This document shows positions 61,901 to 64,000 of a DNA stretch of 64,000 nt, piece after piece. How positions within the stretch are numbered: position 1 is the first letter of the stretch; the number at the start of each line of letters is the position of its first letter. The notes beneath the pieces were generated by a model. The model did not search any database and was not told the origin of the DNA. It saw nothing but the letters and a program-made list of their open reading frames with translations. The position numbers and the translations under genes were made by a program. The stretch comes from Hemibagrus wyckioides (Eukaryota > Chordata > Actinopteri > Siluriformes > Bagridae): contig NC_080732.1 of the NCBI RefSeq assembly GCF_019097595.1, forward strand, positions 1,760,854 through 1,824,853, in the 5' to 3' direction.

Positions 61901-63640
61901 ACTGTAGTTATCTGAGTCAGTGGTGTTACAGTGTTACTGTATCTTACTGTAGTTATCTGAGTCAGTGGTGTTACAGTGTTACTGTATCTTACTGTAGTTA
62001 TCTGAGTCAGTGGTATTACAGTGTTACTGTATCTTACTGTAGTTATCTGAGTCAGTGGTGTTACAGTGTTACTGTATCTTACTGTAGTTATCTGAGTCAG
62101 TGGTATTACAGTGTTACTGTATCTTACTGTAGTTATCTGAGTCAGTGGTGTTACAGTGTTACTGTATCTTACTATAGTTATCTGAGTCAGTGGTGTTAGT
62201 GTTACTGTATCTTACTGTAGTTATCTGAGTCAGTGGTATTACAGTGTTACTGTATCTTACTGTAGTTATCTGAGTCAGTGGTGTTACAGTGTTACTGTAT
62301 CTTACTGTAGTTATCTGAGTCAGTGGTGTTACAGTGTTACTGTATCTTACTATAGTTATCTGAGTCAGTGGTGTTAGTGTTACTGTATCTTACTGTAGTT
62401 ATCTGAGTCAGTGGTATTACAGTGTTACTGTATCTTACTGTAGTTATCTGAGTCAGTGGTGTTAGTGTTACTGTATCTTACTGTAGTTATCTGAGTCAGT
62501 GGTGTTAGTGTTACTGTATCTGTGTGAGTCAGTGGTGTTAGTTTTACTGTATCTTACTATAGTTGTGAGTCAGTGTTATTACAGTGTTACTGTATCTTAC
62601 TGTAGTTATCTGAGTCAGTGGTGTTACAGTGTTACTGTATCTTACTGTAGTTATCTGAGTCAGTGGTATTACAGTGTTACTGTATCTTACTGTAGTTATC
62701 TGAGTCAGTGGTATTACAGTGTTACTGTATCTTACTGTAGTTATCTGAGTCAGTGGTGTTACAGTGTTACTGTATCTTACTGTAGTTATCTGAGTCAGTG
62801 GTGTTAGTGTTACTGTATCTTACTGTAGTTATCTGAGTCAGTGGTGTTACAGTGTTACTGTATCTTACTGTAGTTATCTGAGTCAGTGGTATTACAGTGT
62901 TACTGTATCTTACTGTAGTTCTGTGAGTCAGTGGTGTTACAGTGTTACTGTATCTTACTGTAGTTATCTGAGTCAGTGGTGTTACAGTGTTACTGTATCT
63001 TACTGTAGTTATCTGAGTCAGTGGTGTTAGTGTTACTGTATCTTACCGTAGTTATCTGAGTCAGTGGTGTTACAGTATCTTACCGTAGTTATCTGAGTCA
63101 GTGGTGTTACAGTGTTACTGTATCTTACTGTAGTTATCTGAGTCAGTGGTGTTACAGTATCTTACCGTAGTTATCTGAGTCAGTGGTGTTACAGTGTTAC
63201 TGTATCTTACTGTAGTTCTGTGAGTCAGTGGTGTTACAGTGTTACTGTATCTTACTGTAGTTATCTGAGTCAGTGGTGTTAGTGTTACTGTATCTTACCG
63301 TAGTTATCTGAGTCAGTGGTGTTACAGTATCTTACCGTAGTTATCTGAGTCAGTGGTGTTACAGTGTTACTGTATCTTACTGTAGTTCTGTGAGTCAGTG
63401 GTGTTAGTGTTACTGTATCTTACTGTATTTATCTGAGTCAGTGGTGTTACAGTGTTACTGTATCTTACTGTAGTTATCTGAGTCAGTGGTGTTAGTGTTA
63501 CTGTATCTTACTGTAGTTATCTGAGTCAGTGGTGTTACAGTGTTACTGTATCTTACTGTAGTTATCTGAGTCAGTGGTGTTAGTGTTACTGTATCCGTGT
63601 GAGTCAGTGGTATTATGGTGTGTTTGTTATCTTACTGTAG
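55916..63640. repeat. 7.7-kb array of a 45-bp satellite unit
   Basis: About 170-175 units run head to tail. The unit starts GTCAGTGGTGTTACAGTGTT, continues ACTGTATCTTACTGTAG and ends TTATCTGA. Recurrent variants are a 43-bp unit lacking CA in GTTACAGTG, shortened units with TATCTGTGTGAG, and single-base forms (GTATTACAG, TTACCGTAG, ACTATAG, ATTTATCTG). Higher-order structure is visible: the rare TTATTTGAGTCAG marker occurs at 57315 and 58452, 1,137 bp apart. Each standard unit contains TGAGTCA (AP-1 consensus), the palindrome TACAGT-GTT-ACTGTA, and on the minus strand CTACAGTAAGATA, identical to the exon A donor. The array ends exactly at that donor. Confidence 0.97.
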
Positions 63641-63759
63641 CCGTGTGTGTTGAGGGATGTCCTCTTTCTCCTCAGGATTGTCATTCAGCTGCTGTTTTGT
63701 CTTCCTGAGAAATGATGGTAGGAAAAGTGCACTGTCTTCCTGCTCCAGTACAGCATCAG
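63636..63759 (-). CDS. Exon A of coiled-coil gene (124 bp, phase 2 in, phase 2 out)
   Basis: This is the first exon in transcript order inside the window. It follows a strong polypyrimidine tract made of a CT microsatellite and ends in TACA before GTAAGA. It encodes the last two bases of one codon, then 40 residues beginning DAVLEQEDSALFLPSFLRKT (residues 1-20), then two bases of a Gln codon completed by exon B. The segment is acidic and polar with one short hydrophobic patch (LFLPSFL) and looks like a linker before the coiled coil. The start codon lies upstream of the window. The donor lies inside the last, diverged unit of the adjoining 45-bp tandem array, and the last ~20 nt of the exon also resemble a repeat unit. 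Confidence 0.8.
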
Positions 63760-64000
63760 CTACAGAGAGAGAGAGAGACAGAGAGAGACAGAGAGAGAGA
63801 GAGAGGGCCTTAAGGTCTTTAGCTTCAATAGCTGTTAATTAATTACAGTTTAATTTAATTAAACAATAAATTGTGTACAGTGTTTAATATTAGGAGATAA
63901 TGGAAACGTTTGTTTAGTTCTGTGTATGAATCGTATTCCTGGATTTTTATTTTTATTTTTTATCTCTATATAAAAAATAAGACAATGATAAGAAATTGTA
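63760..64000. other. Intron upstream of exon A, with (CT)n pyrimidine tract
   Basis: The GAGAGA run at 63764-63806 reads as (CT)n on the transcript strand and forms the polypyrimidine tract of exon A. The remaining sequence to the window edge is A/T-rich. The next upstream exon is not in the window. Confidence 0.6.

Larger units (their letters stand above)
12022..63759 (-). other. 3' part of a coiled-coil protein gene (six coding exons, unidentified family)
   Basis: This is the only gene supported in the window. Six minus-strand exons were found by looking for short open stretches bounded by AG and GT. Exon phases agree at every junction (2/1, 0/0, 2/1, 2/1, 0/0), giving one uninterrupted 260-residue reading frame that ends in TAG. 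The product is rich in Glu, Lys, Gln, Arg and Leu with heptad-like spacing over roughly residues 42-212, as in centrosomal, cytoskeletal or golgin-type scaffold proteins. I do not recognise the family. Intron sizes in transcript order are 10.6, 15.3, 1.2, 19.0 and 4.7 kb. The 5' exons and promoter lie outside the window. Protein-level homology was not searched. Confidence 0.85.

Noticed and set aside
55916..63640. CRISPR-like array
   Set aside because: The repeats are head to tail without unique spacers, in a eukaryotic intron, and no cas genes are present. It is a satellite.

Overview
The window is vertebrate nuclear DNA, most likely from a ray-finned (teleost) fish. Evidence: very long introns with GT..AG borders, several decayed Tc1/mariner-like transposons of fish type, a tRNA-derived SINE, abundant (CA)n, (GA)n and (GATA)n microsatellites, and no bacterial-style gene packing. 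Repeat types look like those of otophysan fish such as catfish, but the species cannot be fixed from the sequence alone.

Only one protein-coding gene can be supported. It lies on the minus strand and the window holds its 3' part: six coding exons, in transcript order A (63636-63759), B (52937-53066), C (37480-37589), D (36232-36306), E (17129-17231) and F (12172-12414, with the stop codon). All five internal junctions keep the reading frame, so the exon chain is probably complete from A to the stop. The 260 encoded residues are mostly charged, heptad-like coiled coil with a short polar C-terminal tail. I do not recognise the family and give no gene symbol. A poly(A) signal candidate lies at 12022-12027. 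Further 5' exons must lie beyond base 64000.

Layout: 1-12000 is the 3' flank (no gene; one Tc1-like fragment, minisatellites, a GATA array, TTTA-rich DNA, one SINE, several non-repetitive conserved-element-like blocks). 12172-63759 is the gene. Intron E-F (4.7 kb) carries one arm of a 0.8-kb inverted repeat. Intron D-E (19.0 kb) carries the other arm, a 15-bp minisatellite, transposon remnants and an 8.9-kb G/T-only tandem array. Intron C-D (1.2 kb) is short. Intron B-C (15.3 kb) holds a second inverted repeat, GA and CT tracts, a Tc1 remnant, and more conserved-element-like DNA. Intron A-B (10.6 kb) is three-quarters filled by a 7.7-kb array of a 45-bp unit that starts exactly at the 5' splice site of exon A.

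The most interesting points are architectural. (1) The 45-bp satellite appears to have grown out of the exon A splice donor, so most units repeat the donor sequence and an AP-1 consensus. (2) The 8.9-kb array would be transcribed as an almost G-free RNA. (3) Exon E sits in the loop of a long inverted repeat, a layout that favours circular RNA or exon skipping. No new enzymatic or defence system was found.
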